DNA from: Novosphingobium sp. Fuku2-ISO-50
Lineage (GTDB): Bacteria > Pseudomonadota > Alphaproteobacteria > Sphingomonadales > Sphingomonadaceae
NCBI RefSeq assembly: GCF_001519055.1
Contig: NZ_KQ954300.1
Coordinates: 25,017 to 89,016, forward strand
DNA length: 64,000 nucleotides
Direction: 5' to 3'
A model generated the notes under the pieces. That model searched no databases. It was not told where the DNA came from and saw only the letters and a program-made list of their open reading frames with translations. Below are positions 39,974 through 49,740 of the stretch, in pieces. Position numbers and translations under genes: made by a program. Position 1 is the first letter of the stretch, and every line of letters starts with the position of its first letter.

Positions 39974-40002
39974 CCCTGCTGCCTGCGCAGCAGGGGTTTT
40001 TC
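39974..40002 (+). terminator. Rho-independent terminator before the ester hydrolase gene
   Basis: A perfect 10-bp stem CCCCTGCTGC/GCAGCAGGGG with loop CTGC followed by five T (39998-40002). It probably ends the purC transcript, past the long palindrome, and separates it from the gene starting at 40030. Confidence 0.88.
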
Positions 40003-40029
40003 GCGTGGGCATGGCAGGAGAGACATAGG

Positions 40030-41925
40030 GTGAAGATCGCAACCGCGCTGGCAGGCATCCTGATGATCGGCACAGCCCTTCCCGCATGCGCCGCGCCGCC
40101 GCCGGTTTATGACGAACGCCCCGCCAAGCTCGAAGAGGCGAGGGACTTGCGCGATTTCGACCGGCGCGTGGTCGATATTCCGATGCGCGACGGGGTAAAG
40201 CTGCACACCGTCATCCTTGTGCCCAAAGGCGCGAAAGGCGCGGCGATGCTGATGACGCGCACGCCCTACAACGCCGAAGACCAGACCAACTATGGCCATT
40301 CGCCGCACATGGCGAGCCGGATCGACGGCTATGACAGCGCGCCCGACGTGGTCATGGCGGGCGGCTATATCCGCGTCGTCCAGGACATTCGCGGCAAGTA
40401 CGGATCGGGCGGGACCTATGTGATGAACCGACCGCTGGTCGGCACTTCGCTCAATCCCACCAAAGTCGACGATGCCACCGACACTTATGACACGATCGAC
40501 TGGCTGGTGAAGCATGTCGGCGAATCGAACGGGCGCGTCGGCATTCTGGGGATCAGCTATGACGGGTTCACCGCGCTCGCCGCGCTGGTCAATCCGCATC
40601 CCGCGCTCAAGGTCGCAGTGCCGATGAACCCGATGGTCGACGGCTGGCGCGGCGACGACTGGTTTCACAACGGCGCCTATCGCCAGTACAACAACGACTA
40701 TATCTGGGATCAGGTCGCCAGCCGCGACAATTCCGCGCATTACGAATCGGGCCAGGCCGATGCCTATACCCTGTTCATGCGCGCGGGCTCAGCGGGCGCG
40801 CTGGCCACCGCGCACGGGCTCGACCAGATCGGATTTTGGCAAAAGCTCAAGGCCCACCCCGCCTACGACAGTTTTTGGCAGGAACAGGCACTGGACAAGA
40901 TCCTTGCCCGTGCGCCGCTGACCGTGCCGACCATGCTGGTCCATTCGCTGTGGGATCAGGAAGACATCTATGGCGCGCCTGCCGTGTGGAAGGCGCTCAA
41001 GCCGCTCGACAAGGACGGCAAGCTGTTCCTCTCGATGGGCCCCTGGTATCACGGCCAGGAAATCGAGCGCGCCGACAGCCTGGGCCCGATCCGCTGGGAC
41101 AGCGACACCGGCAAATGGTGGCGGATGCACGTCCTCGCCCCGTTTCTGGCGCATTATCTCTATGACACGCCAATGGATGTCGCGACCGTGACCGCGTTTC
41201 AGTCGGGCACCAACACATGGCAGCGCCTGCCCGGCTGGCCCACCGCCAAGGCCGAAACCCGGCTCTATCTCCATGCCGACCAGTCGCTGGGCTTTGCCCC
41301 CTCGGACAAGGCGGCGCGGCTCGACTATATCTCCGACCCGGCCAACCCGGTGACCTTTCTGCCGCGCCCCAACAAGCTGGTCGGCTATGAAAACAACCCC
41401 TGGCCGACTTGGCTGACTACCGATCAGCGCCCGGTCTCGGGCCGCCCCGATGTGCTGACCTTTACCGGCCCGGTGCTGGACAAGCCGGTGACGATCGCCG
41501 GGCAGCCGGTCGTGCATCTGACCGCATCGACCAGCGGCAGCGACAGCGACTGGGTGGTCAAACTGATCGATGTCTATCCCGACGAAGTCGCGGGCGATCC
41601 GGCGATGGGCGGCTATGAACTGGCGGTCGGCATGGACATCTTTCGCGGGCGCTATCGCCAGAGCCTGTCCGAAGCCCGCGCGATCACCCCCGATGCCCCG
41701 CTGGCCTATACGTTCGCGCTGCCGCCCGCGAACCACGTGTTCCTGCCCGGCCACCGTATCATGGTGCAGATCCAGTCAAGCTGGTTCCCGCTCTATGACC
41801 GCAACCCGCAGACGTTCGTCCCCTCGATCCTCGACGCAAAGCCCGCCGACTATGTCAAAGCCACGCAAAAGATCAGCGTCGGCGGCGATGGCGGCAGCAC
41901 GATCGACTTGCCCGTGGTGAACTGA
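40030..41925 (+). CDS. Alpha-amino-acid ester hydrolase-like protein (CocE/NonD, S15-type)
   Basis: A 631-residue secreted serine hydrolase with signal peptide MKIATALAGILMIGTALPACA. The nucleophile is Ser176 in GILGISYDGF, the acid lies in LVHSLWDQEDIYGA and the His in GPWYHGQEIERA. Other blocks (RTPYNAEDQ, VVQDIRGKYGSGGTYV, AVPMNPMVDGWRGDDWFH) match what I recall of the alpha-amino-acid ester hydrolases of Xanthomonas and Acetobacter, which hydrolyse alpha-amino esters and can acylate beta-lactam nuclei. A C-terminal jelly-roll domain follows (about residues 420-631). GTG 40030 was chosen for the AGGAG 9 bases earlier and because the leader starts there. The next gene is in the same frame directly after its stop. 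Confidence 0.88.
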   Translation: MKIATALAGILMIGTALPACAAPPPVYDERPAKLEEARDLRDFDRRVVDIPMRDGVKLHTVILVPKGAKGAAMLMTRTPYNAEDQTNYGHSPHMASRIDGYDSAPDVVMAGGYIRVVQDIRGKYGSGGTYVMNRPLVGTSLNPTKVDDATDTYDTIDWLVKHVGESNGRVGILGISYDGFTALAALVNPHPALKVAVPMNPMVDGWRGDDWFHNGAYRQYNNDYIWDQVASRDNSAHYESGQADAYTLFMRAGSAGALATAHGLDQIGFWQKLKAHPAYDSFWQEQALDKILARAPLTVPTMLVHSLWDQEDIYGAPAVWKALKPLDKDGKLFLSMGPWYHGQEIERADSLGPIRWDSDTGKWWRMHVLAPFLAHYLYDTPMDVATVTAFQSGTNTWQRLPGWPTAKAETRLYLHADQSLGFAPSDKAARLDYISDPANPVTFLPRPNKLVGYENNPWPTWLTTDQRPVSGRPDVLTFTGPVLDKPVTIAGQPVVHLTASTSGSDSDWVVKLIDVYPDEVAGDPAMGGYELAVGMDIFRGRYRQSLSEARAITPDAPLAYTFALPPANHVFLPGHRIMVQIQSSWFPLYDRNPQTFVPSILDAKPADYVKATQKISVGGDGGSTIDLPVVN

Positions 41926-41928
41926 CCC

Positions 41929-44793
41929 CTGCGCAGCCGTGCGATCCTTTTCGCGTCGCTTTGCGCGCTGCTGACCGGTTGCGCGCAAGGCGGCGCGCGG
42001 CTGGTTCCGCTGGCGGCAAAGCCCGACTGGCCCTTTGCGGCGAGCGATGTCGTGCCCGATCCGGGGTATCGCTTTGGCAAACTGGCCAACGGGATGCGCA
42101 CCATCGTGCGCAGCAATGCGACTCCGGCGGGCGTGGCGATGGTGCGGCTGGTGATCGAGACCGGCTCGCTCGATGAGGCCGAGGATCAGCGGGGCCTTGC
42201 GCATTTTGTCGAACACATGGCTTTCGAGGGCAGCACGCATGTCCGCAACGGCGAAATGGTCAAGCTGTTGCAGCGCGAGGGGCTGACCTTCGGCGCCGAT
42301 ACCAATGCCTCGACCTCGTTCGAGCGCACCGTCTATCAGCTCGATCTGCCGCGCGCCGATCCCGCGCTGCTCGATACCGCGCTGATGCTCTTGCGCGAAA
42401 CGGCGAGCGAGCTGACCATTGCGCCCGATGCGGTCGATCGCGAGCGCGGCGTCGTCCTCTCGGAAATGCGCGACGGCAAAGGCTATGCGCTAAGCGACTG
42501 GCACGACATGGCGCAGTTTCTCTATCCCCGTGCAACGTATCTTCGTCGCCTGCCGATCGGGACCGAACGCAGCGTTGCGCGCGCCGATGCCAAAGCGCTG
42601 ACAGCATTCTGGCGCGCCCATTACCGGCCCGATCGCACAACGCTGATCCTGGTCGGCGATTTTCCGGCGGCCACGATGACCCGCGCGATCGCGGCGCATT
42701 TTGCCGACTGGCGCGCCGAGCCCGCCCCGCCACCGGGCCGGGTCGAGCCGGGCCGGGTCGAGGCCGATCGGCGCGACCGGGTCGACATCCGCATCGATCC
42801 CGCGCTGAGCGAGCGCGTCACCGCCTCGCGCCATGGCCCCTGGCTCGACGAGCCCGACACGATTGCCAACCGGCGCCGCGCGCTCCTGCGGCTGATCGGC
42901 TATCGCATTGTCAACCGTCGCTTTCAAAGCCTGGCGCGCCGGGTCGATCCGCCATTTCGCGGCGCCGGATTCGGCACGGCAGAGGTGTTTCATATCGGAC
43001 GCACCACCAATCTCGTCGTCGACAGCGAAGACGGCAAATGGCGCCGGGGCCTGATCACTGCCGCCGCCATGCTGCGGCAGGCGTTGACTCAAGGGTTCAC
43101 GCAGGCCGAACTCGACGAACAACTCGCCGATTTGCGCGAAGGGCTGGAAAATGCCGCCGCCGAAGCCGAAACCCGATCGGACGCCACGCTGATCCATGCC
43201 GCGCTGGCCACGATCGCCGATGGCAAAGTGCCGACCGCGCCCGCCGACGCGCTGGCGCGGTTCAACGCCTATGCCCCGACGATCACCCCGGCGCTGGTGC
43301 TCAATGCCTTGAAGGGCGGGGTGCTGAAAGACGGGGCACTGCCGCTCGATGCGCCGCTGCTGCGATTTCACGGTCGCCGTGCGCCCGAAGGCGGCGCCGA
43401 CGCGCTGCGCAGCGCCTGGGTCGAGGGCGAAGCCGCCCCCGCTGCCGTGTTCACGCCGGTCTCGGGCCGCTTTGGCTATGGCGACTTTGGCCCGGCGGGC
43501 ACAGTGGTGTCCGATCGGCGTGACGCGCGGCTGGGCATTCGCATGGTGCGCTTTGCCAATGGCGTGCGGCTCAATCTGCGCCATACCGATCTCGATCGCG
43601 ATCGCATCCGGCTCAGCCTTGCGCTGGCGGGCGGCGAACCGCTTGCGACGCGCGCCGATCCCCTGGCTGTGGCGATGGTTCCGGAACTGGCGCAAGGGGG
43701 GCTTGGCAAACACAGCGCGGATGATCTGCAAACGCTGCTCGCCGGGCATTCGGTCGGCGGCTCGTTCCATCCCGAAGGCGATGCCTTTGTCGCCGGGGCG
43801 AATACCACGCGGCGCGATCTGGCGATGGAATGCAGCTATCTCGCCGCGCTGATCAGCGATCCCGGCTATCGCCCCGAGGCCGAACGGGCCTTTCACGAAA
43901 CGATCGCCAATGTGCTCGCCCGGCGCAATGCGACGCCGCAAGCGGCGCTGGCCAATGCGCTCGGCGGGATCGAGACGGACAACGACCCGCGCTTTACGCT
44001 CGGCGACATCGCGGCCTATCGCGCGGTCACTTTTGCGACGTTGCGTCATGTGATCGGCGACCGGCTGGCCCGTGGCGCCATCGAGATCGGCATGGCGGGC
44101 GATCTCGACGAAGAGGCCGCGATTGCCGCCGTGGCGCGCACATTGGGCGCCCTGCCCGCGCGCGAAACCGATTTTCCGGTCGATCCCGCTGCGCTGCAAC
44201 GCAATTTCACCGACCGGCGCGGCGCGATCGTGGTGCCTCACAAGGGGCCGACGACGCAGGCCATCGTGCGGCTGGAATGGCCGACCACCGACGATCGCGA
44301 CGAACGGCTCGAACTGGCGCTCGACATGATCCAGGACATGGTCACCATCGCGGTCGAAGACACTTTGCGCGAGGCCATGGGCAAGACCTATTCGCCCGGC
44401 GCAACGTCTGCGCAGTCCGATCTATGGCCCGGCTGGGGCACATTTGCCGTGCAGGCCTCGGTGGCGACCGGCGATGTCGCGGCGACGCGCGCGGCCATCC
44501 GCAAGACGCTCGCCGCGCTGATCGCCGCGCCTGCCGATCCCGATCTGATCGCGCGCGCCCGCGCCCCGCTCGCCCAGCGGCTCGACAACTGGCTCAAAGG
44601 CAACGGCGGCTGGCTTTCGCTGGTCGCCCGCGCGCAGACCAAGCCCGAACGGATCGAGCGTCACCTTGCCGCCAAGGCCATGCTGATGAGTCTGACCCCG
44701 CGCGAATTACAGGCCGCCGCCGCGCGCTATCTGGCACCCGACCGCGCGGTGGAGATCCTCGTCTTGCCGAATGCCGAAAAAAGTGGAGGATGA
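41929..44793 (+). CDS. M16 family zinc peptidase (pitrilysin-like), probable lipoprotein
   Basis: About 950 residues with both M16 halves. The N-terminal half has the inverted zinc motif HFVEHM (HxxEH) and the distal Glu in VLSEMRDG; the C-terminal half is the inactive partner domain. Translated in frame from 41929 the sequence begins LRSRAILFASLCALLTGCAQ, a lipoprotein signal with lipobox LTGC. No ATG, GTG or TTG exists ahead of it after the previous stop at 41925. Either CTG 41929 is used, or translation starts at GTG 42052 and the leader is lost. The leader is too good to be chance. It likely degrades peptides in the periplasm. The amidase gene follows 6 bases later. Confidence 0.85.
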   Translation: MRSRAILFASLCALLTGCAQGGARLVPLAAKPDWPFAASDVVPDPGYRFGKLANGMRTIVRSNATPAGVAMVRLVIETGSLDEAEDQRGLAHFVEHMAFEGSTHVRNGEMVKLLQREGLTFGADTNASTSFERTVYQLDLPRADPALLDTALMLLRETASELTIAPDAVDRERGVVLSEMRDGKGYALSDWHDMAQFLYPRATYLRRLPIGTERSVARADAKALTAFWRAHYRPDRTTLILVGDFPAATMTRAIAAHFADWRAEPAPPPGRVEPGRVEADRRDRVDIRIDPALSERVTASRHGPWLDEPDTIANRRRALLRLIGYRIVNRRFQSLARRVDPPFRGAGFGTAEVFHIGRTTNLVVDSEDGKWRRGLITAAAMLRQALTQGFTQAELDEQLADLREGLENAAAEAETRSDATLIHAALATIADGKVPTAPADALARFNAYAPTITPALVLNALKGGVLKDGALPLDAPLLRFHGRRAPEGGADALRSAWVEGEAAPAAVFTPVSGRFGYGDFGPAGTVVSDRRDARLGIRMVRFANGVRLNLRHTDLDRDRIRLSLALAGGEPLATRADPLAVAMVPELAQGGLGKHSADDLQTLLAGHSVGGSFHPEGDAFVAGANTTRRDLAMECSYLAALISDPGYRPEAERAFHETIANVLARRNATPQAALANALGGIETDNDPRFTLGDIAAYRAVTFATLRHVIGDRLARGAIEIGMAGDLDEEAAIAAVARTLGALPARETDFPVDPAALQRNFTDRRGAIVVPHKGPTTQAIVRLEWPTTDDRDERLELALDMIQDMVTIAVEDTLREAMGKTYSPGATSAQSDLWPGWGTFAVQASVATGDVAATRAAIRKTLAALIAAPADPDLIARARAPLAQRLDNWLKGNGGWLSLVARAQTKPERIERHLAAKAMLMSLTPRELQAAAARYLAPDRAVEILVLPNAEKSGG

Positions 44794-44799
44794 TCGGCT

Positions 44800-46248
44800 A
44801 TGACCGATCTTGCCGACTTCCCCGCCACCGCGCTTGCCCCCGCCTTTGCCACAGGCGCGCTGTCCCCCGTCGACGTGATCGAAGCCGTGCTGGCGCGGGC
44901 CGCCGCGTGGGAGCCCAGGCTGGCGGCGACTTATGCGCTCGATCGCGACGGTGCGCTGGCGGATGCGCGGACGTCCGAAGCGCGCTGGCGCGCAGGTACG
45001 GCGCTGGGCCCGCTCGACGGCGTGCCGGTCACGATCAAGGAAATCATCGCGACCAAAGGCGTGCCGATGCCGATGGGCACGGCGGCCAGCATCCTGTCAC
45101 CGGCCCCCGCCGATGCCCCGGTCGCCGCGCGGCTGCGCGAAGCGGGCACGGTGATCTTTGCCAAGACCACGGTCCCTGATTACGGCATGCTGTCCTCTGG
45201 CCTGTCGAGCTTTCACCCGCTGACGCGCAATCCGTGGGACGTGTCGCGCAATCCCGGCGGATCGAGCGCGGGCGCGGGCGCAGCGGCGGCGGCGGGCTAT
45301 GGCCCGTTGCACGTCGGCACCGATATCGGCGGATCGATCCGTTTGCCAGCGGGCTGGTGCGGGATCTTCGGGCTGAAGCCGTCGAACGGGCGCGTGCCGA
45401 TCGATCCGCCCTATATGGGCCGGGTGGCGGGGCCGATGACGCGCAGTGTCGCCGATGCGGCGCTGATGATGACCGCGATCACCGGCGACGATGCGCGCGA
45501 TTTCATGAGCCTGCCCCGCGAAGATGTGCCGTGGATGGATCTTGACGGCGATGTGCGCGGGCTGCGCATCGGGGTAATGCTCGATGCCGGCGCGGGCACG
45601 GCGACCGAGCCTGCCGTGCGCGCGTGCATCGAAGCGGCGGCCCGCGTGTTCGAAGCGGGCGGCGCGATCGTCGAACCGGCAGAGCCTTGGCTGACGCCTG
45701 CGATGTTCGATGCTTTCGACACCTTTTTCCGCACCCGGTTCTGGGCCGAGACAAAGGATCTGCCGCGCGAACGTTACAGCCTGATCCTGCCCTATATCCG
45801 CCAATGGGTCGAAGGCGGCGCGCAGACCAGCGCGCTGGAGCTGTATCAGGCCTATCAGCAGTTGATGGCGATCCGCGAAGCGGGCGTGCGATTCAGCCAG
45901 CGGTTCGATTTCGTGCTGTCGCCGGTCGCGCCGATGCCCGCCTTTGCCGCCGCACTGCCCGGCCCCAACAACGATCCTGCGCGCCCGTTCGATCACATCG
46001 CCTTTACCATGCCCGCCAACATGACCGAGCAACCGGCGGCCTCGATCGATTGCGGGCAGACGGCGGACGGTTTGCCGATCGGGTTGCAGATCACCGGCAG
46101 GCGATTCGACGACATCGGCGTGCTGCGCCTGTCGCGCTGGTACGAACAGGCGCGCGGGCCCTGGCGCGACTGGCCCCCAGTACCTGCCCCATCCCCAGCA
46201 CCTGCCCCCTCCCAAGCACCCGACCCTTTCCAAGAACCTTGCCCTTGA
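44800..46248 (+). CDS. Amidase (amidase-signature family)
   Basis: A 482-residue hydrolase with the Ser-cisSer-Lys triad of the amidase signature family. Lys is in PVTIKEIIATKG (about residue 79), the cis-Ser in RNPGGSSAGAGAAAAAGYG and the nucleophile in GTDIGGSIRLPA. The C-terminal block PAASIDCGQTADGLPIGLQI is standard. The last 25 residues are Pro/Ala-rich low complexity (VPAPSPAPAPSQAPDPF), unusual for the family and encoded by a C-rich DNA repeat. It lacks a signal peptide. It follows the M16 peptidase by 6 bases, so ester hydrolase, peptidase and amidase probably form one operon. Substrate unknown. Confidence 0.9.
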   Translation: MTDLADFPATALAPAFATGALSPVDVIEAVLARAAAWEPRLAATYALDRDGALADARTSEARWRAGTALGPLDGVPVTIKEIIATKGVPMPMGTAASILSPAPADAPVAARLREAGTVIFAKTTVPDYGMLSSGLSSFHPLTRNPWDVSRNPGGSSAGAGAAAAAGYGPLHVGTDIGGSIRLPAGWCGIFGLKPSNGRVPIDPPYMGRVAGPMTRSVADAALMMTAITGDDARDFMSLPREDVPWMDLDGDVRGLRIGVMLDAGAGTATEPAVRACIEAAARVFEAGGAIVEPAEPWLTPAMFDAFDTFFRTRFWAETKDLPRERYSLILPYIRQWVEGGAQTSALELYQAYQQLMAIREAGVRFSQRFDFVLSPVAPMPAFAAALPGPNNDPARPFDHIAFTMPANMTEQPAASIDCGQTADGLPIGLQITGRRFDDIGVLRLSRWYEQARGPWRDWPPVPAPSPAPAPSQAPDPFQEPCP

Positions 46249-46305
46249 CCGCAGGTGGAGGCATAGGGCCGCACAAGCGATGACTCCTGAGAAAGAGTGC
46301 GAACG

Positions 46306-46539
46306 ATGAAAGTGCGTGTCCATGTCAGCCTGAAGAACGGCGTGCTCGATCCTCAGGGCCGCGCGATCCACCATGCGCTCGAAGGCATGGGCTTTACCGG
46401 AATCAACGACGTGCGGGCCGGGCGCCTGATCGAGCTCGATGTCGCCGACGATGTGACCGACGCCGCGCTCGACGACATGTGCGCCAGGCTGCTCGCCAAT
46501 CAGGTGATCGAAAACTACCGCATCGAAAAGGTGGCCTGA
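46306..46539 (+). CDS. purS: Phosphoribosylformylglycinamidine synthase subunit PurS
   Basis: A 77-residue small subunit of the three-part FGAM synthase, bridging PurQ and PurL. It has the typical [21 protein letters not shown] opening in two parts, and the [12 protein letters not shown] strand followed by a helix. ATG 46306 was preferred to the GTG at 46297; a GAGAAAGAG lies in front. The purQ start is 2 bases after its stop. Confidence 0.95.
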   Translation: MKVRVHVSLKNGVLDPQGRAIHHALEGMGFTGINDVRAGRLIELDVADDVTDAALDDMCARLLANQVIENYRIEKVA

Positions 46540-46541
46540 TC

Positions 46542-47222
46542 ATGTCCTTTACCGCCGCTGTCATCACTTTTCCCGGATCGAACTGCGACCGCGACATGGC
46601 CGTGGCGATCGAAGAGATCACCGGCGGCACGGTTCACCGCGTGTGGCACGGCGATGCCGTTCTGCCCGATGGGCTTGATTTCATCGCGCTGCCCGGCGGG
46701 TTTTCCTATGGCGACTATCTGCGTTCGGGCGCGATGGCCGCGCGTTCGCCGATCATGCAGGCGGTCGTGGCCGAGGCCGCGCGCGGCGTTGCCGTGCTCG
46801 GCGTGTGCAACGGGTTTCAGGTGCTGACCGAAGCGGGCCTGCTGCCCGGCGCGCTGTTGCGCAACGCCGGACAACACTTCGTCTGCCGCGATGTCGCGCT
46901 GACCGTCGGGACCAGCCGGTCGCTGTTTACCGGCGGCTATTTCAAGGATCAGCGGATCACTATCCCCGTCGCGCATCATGACGGCAATTACTATGCCGAC
47001 GCTGCAACGCTCGACCGCCTCGAAGCCGAAGACCGCGTGGCATTTCGCTATGCCGAGCCGGTCAACGGATCGCAGCGCCAGATCGCCGGCGTGCTCAACG
47101 AAGCGCGCAATGTGCTGGGCATGATGCCCCATCCCGAACGCATGATCGAGCCCGCACACGGCGGCAGCGACGGGCGCGTCCTGTTCGAAAGCGTCTTGCG
47201 CGCGGCGGGCGTGACGGCCTGA
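46542..47222 (+). CDS. purQ: Phosphoribosylformylglycinamidine synthase subunit PurQ (glutaminase)
   Basis: A 226-residue class I glutamine amidotransferase supplying ammonia to PurL in FGAR to FGAM conversion. The catalytic Cys is in [17 protein letters not shown], and the His-Glu pair in [15 protein letters not shown]. The N-terminal [10 protein letters not shown] and [12 protein letters not shown] segments confirm PurQ. ATG 46542 follows AAGGTGG within the purS end. purL is not in this window. The gene converges with the GGDEF-EAL gene, only 9 bases separating the two stops. Confidence 0.97.
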   Translation: MSFTAAVITFPGSNCDRDMAVAIEEITGGTVHRVWHGDAVLPDGLDFIALPGGFSYGDYLRSGAMAARSPIMQAVVAEAARGVAVLGVCNGFQVLTEAGLLPGALLRNAGQHFVCRDVALTVGTSRSLFTGGYFKDQRITIPVAHHDGNYYADAATLDRLEAEDRVAFRYAEPVNGSQRQIAGVLNEARNVLGMMPHPERMIEPAHGGSDGRVLFESVLRAAGVTA

Positions 47223-47231
47223 CGGCAGCCT

Positions 47232-49685
47232 TTACGCCGCTGCGTCGCGGGCGTCCCTGCCCATGTCTTTGCGGACCATGTCTTCGCGAACCATGTCTTC
47301 GATGGTGCCGGCCTTTTTCGGTTTGGCCGCGACCAGATCGAAGGCGGCTTCGGCGGGCATCGGGCGTCCGAAATAATAGCCCTGGATCTTGCGGCAGCCG
47401 AGTTGGCGAACCATCGCCAGTTCCTCTTCGGTTTCGACGCCTTCGGCGGTGGTCGACATTTCCAGGCTGTCGGCCATCGCCACGACCGCGCGCACGATCG
47501 CCAGGCTTTCCGCATTGTGACGCGCCGCGCCCTGGACAAAGCTGCGGTCGACCTTGATCGTTGAAAAACGGATCTTGCGCAGATAGCCGAGCGAGGAATA
47601 GCCGGTGCCGAAATCGTCGAGCGCCACGCCGCAGCCGAGCCCGATGATCCGCTGCAGGGTTTCCAGCGCCACGGTGCCGTCGCGCAGAAACACGCTTTCG
47701 GTCACTTCGACTTCCAGCCGATGGGGCGGCAGGCCGCTGGCCGCCAGCGCCGAGACCACGGTTTCGGCAAAACGGCCGTCGAGCAACTGTTCGCCCGAGA
47801 CATTGACCGCGATCTTGATCGGATCGGGCCAGCGCGCCGCTTCATTGCAGGCGGTGCGCAAGGCCCATTCGCCGATCGGCACGATCAGCCGCGCATCTTC
47901 GGCCACCGGGATGAAACGCGCCGGGCTGACCGGCCCATGTTCGGCGCTGGTCCAGCGCGCCAAGGCTTCGAAACTGAGCACTTTGCCGCTGATGGCGTCG
48001 ACCACCGGCTGATAGGCCAGCGAAAATTCGTTGCGGTCGAGCGCATGGCGCAGCGCGACTTCGAGCACGCGGCGCTGTTCGGCATCGGTATGCAGCGAGG
48101 GTTCATAGGCAAAATGCGCTGCCCCGCCCTCGTCCTTGGCGCGATAGAGCGCAAGATCGGCATTGCGCATCAAGGTCTCGACCGTGGCCCCGTCGCGCGG
48201 CCCGATCGCCGATCCGACGCTGGCGCCGATATAGAGCGTGTGGTGATCGACCATATAGGGCTGCGACAGCCCGGCGATGATGCGATGCGCCACAGCATCG
48301 ATCTTGTCGCTGTCGACGCCCTGAGCCAGCACCACCGCGAATTCGTCGCCCCCCAGCCGACCGCATACCCCGGTATCGCCGACCAGCGTCCCCAGCCGTT
48401 CGGCCACGCGTTCGAGCAGGCGATCGCCGACCAGATGGCCAAGCGTATCGTTGATCGCCTTGAACCGGTCGAGATCGATCATCAGGAACGCGCACCGGCT
48501 GCGGAACTGATCGGCACGGCGCATCGCGGCGTCGAGCGCCTCGGTCAGTTGCAAGCGGTTGGGCAACCCGGTCAGCGTATCGAACCGGGCGAGATAGGCG
48601 ATCTGGTCTTCGTTCTCGCGCCGCTCGGTAACATCCGATCCCACTCCGCGAAACCCGACGAAGACGCCGTTTTCATCGATGCGCGGGCTGGCCGACAGCT
48701 CCCACCAGCGGTGCTGTCCCTTGAGCGTGACACGCACCATCAGATTGCTGAAGCTTTCGCGCCGCTTTATCCGTTCGGCAAGGTCGTGCAGCGAGGAATG
48801 GAAATATCCGGTGTCCCAGCTTTCGCCCGCGATCAACTGGATCAGCGGCTTGCCTTCGACATCTTCGGATTCTTCGCCAAGGGCAAAGGCAAACCGCGGA
48901 GAGACGTTGCGCACGCGGCGCGCCGGGTCGACCTGCCACAGCCAATCGGCTTCGCCCTCTTCGAATTCGCGCAGCAAGAGCGAAACGACATCGCTCTTGT
49001 CGACCAGCCCGGCCTCGGCCAGCTTGCTGTCAAGAAACGTGCGCGCGGTCTCGAATGCGCCAACCGCGACAAACACCAGAAAGCAGGCCGCGACCGCAGC
49101 TGCGGTCCATTCGCCATGGGCCATGAATGCGCCGATCCCCGAAAGGCCGAGAATCACGATGAAGACTTCGGCGCCAAGCGGAACGGTCGCAAAGGCAAAG
49201 CCCATGCCTGCCATCAACGTCGCCATGATCGCCCAGATCACCCCGCAATCGTTCGCGCCGAGCCATGGGCCAAAGACCACAATGGGCAAGGCCCAGACCG
49301 CGGCAAGCCCGGCCGTCCCCAACGCCTGGACGCGAATTGCGCGCAAACCGACGCGGCGCTGACCAATCGGACTGATCCGGCGATCGACCATCGTGGTGCC
49401 GATCACGGCGGCGATCAGCAAGGCCAGCCAGCCCACCGAAAGGATCATGCCGACCCCGGCGCGCAGCACGCGCATCATCAGCATCGCGCAAAGGCCATGG
49501 GCCAGAATTCGCGCCACGGCCATTCGCGCAAGGCCGACAAATTGCAGGCTGCGCAGCCGCCCCCAGTCGCCATCGGCCGGATCGGTCAGCCCCAGGACCG
49601 CACGCCACTGCAACCGCGACGGCAACGCCGGTTTGGCGTGGTCGGCAAGACTGGCAGCAGAGCGGGCGCGCGGCAAATGAGTCAC
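47232..49685 (-). CDS. Membrane-bound PAS-GGDEF-EAL protein (c-di-GMP synthesis/breakdown)
   Basis: An 817-residue protein. Five to seven hydrophobic helices lie within about residues 45-215. A PAS domain follows (about 240-360; ADWLWQVDPARRVRNVSPRF), then GGDEF (about 370-530) with intact RLGGDEFAVVLAQG, then EAL (about 545-795) with FEALARW, the DDFGTGYSSLGYLR loop and KVDRSFV. Both catalytic signatures are intact, so it may act as cyclase or phosphodiesterase. The C-terminus ends in three five-residue repeats (EDMVR, EDMVR, KDMGR) encoded by a 15-bp DNA repeat at 47261-47305. The GTG start is at 49685. The PilZ protein at 6400 is a possible receptor for its product. Confidence 0.92.
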   Translation of the reverse strand: MTHLPRARSAASLADHAKPALPSRLQWRAVLGLTDPADGDWGRLRSLQFVGLARMAVARILAHGLCAMLMMRVLRAGVGMILSVGWLALLIAAVIGTTMVDRRISPIGQRRVGLRAIRVQALGTAGLAAVWALPIVVFGPWLGANDCGVIWAIMATLMAGMGFAFATVPLGAEVFIVILGLSGIGAFMAHGEWTAAAVAACFLVFVAVGAFETARTFLDSKLAEAGLVDKSDVVSLLLREFEEGEADWLWQVDPARRVRNVSPRFAFALGEESEDVEGKPLIQLIAGESWDTGYFHSSLHDLAERIKRRESFSNLMVRVTLKGQHRWWELSASPRIDENGVFVGFRGVGSDVTERRENEDQIAYLARFDTLTGLPNRLQLTEALDAAMRRADQFRSRCAFLMIDLDRFKAINDTLGHLVGDRLLERVAERLGTLVGDTGVCGRLGGDEFAVVLAQGVDSDKIDAVAHRIIAGLSQPYMVDHHTLYIGASVGSAIGPRDGATVETLMRNADLALYRAKDEGGAAHFAYEPSLHTDAEQRRVLEVALRHALDRNEFSLAYQPVVDAISGKVLSFEALARWTSAEHGPVSPARFIPVAEDARLIVPIGEWALRTACNEAARWPDPIKIAVNVSGEQLLDGRFAETVVSALAASGLPPHRLEVEVTESVFLRDGTVALETLQRIIGLGCGVALDDFGTGYSSLGYLRKIRFSTIKVDRSFVQGAARHNAESLAIVRAVVAMADSLEMSTTAEGVETEEELAMVRQLGCRKIQGYYFGRPMPAEAAFDLVAAKPKKAGTIEDMVREDMVRKDMGRDARDAAA

Positions 49686-49740
49686 CCGGCCTGTTTAACC
49701 CCCAATGCTTGCCCAATGGTAAGCGCCAGGCGCCATCAGA

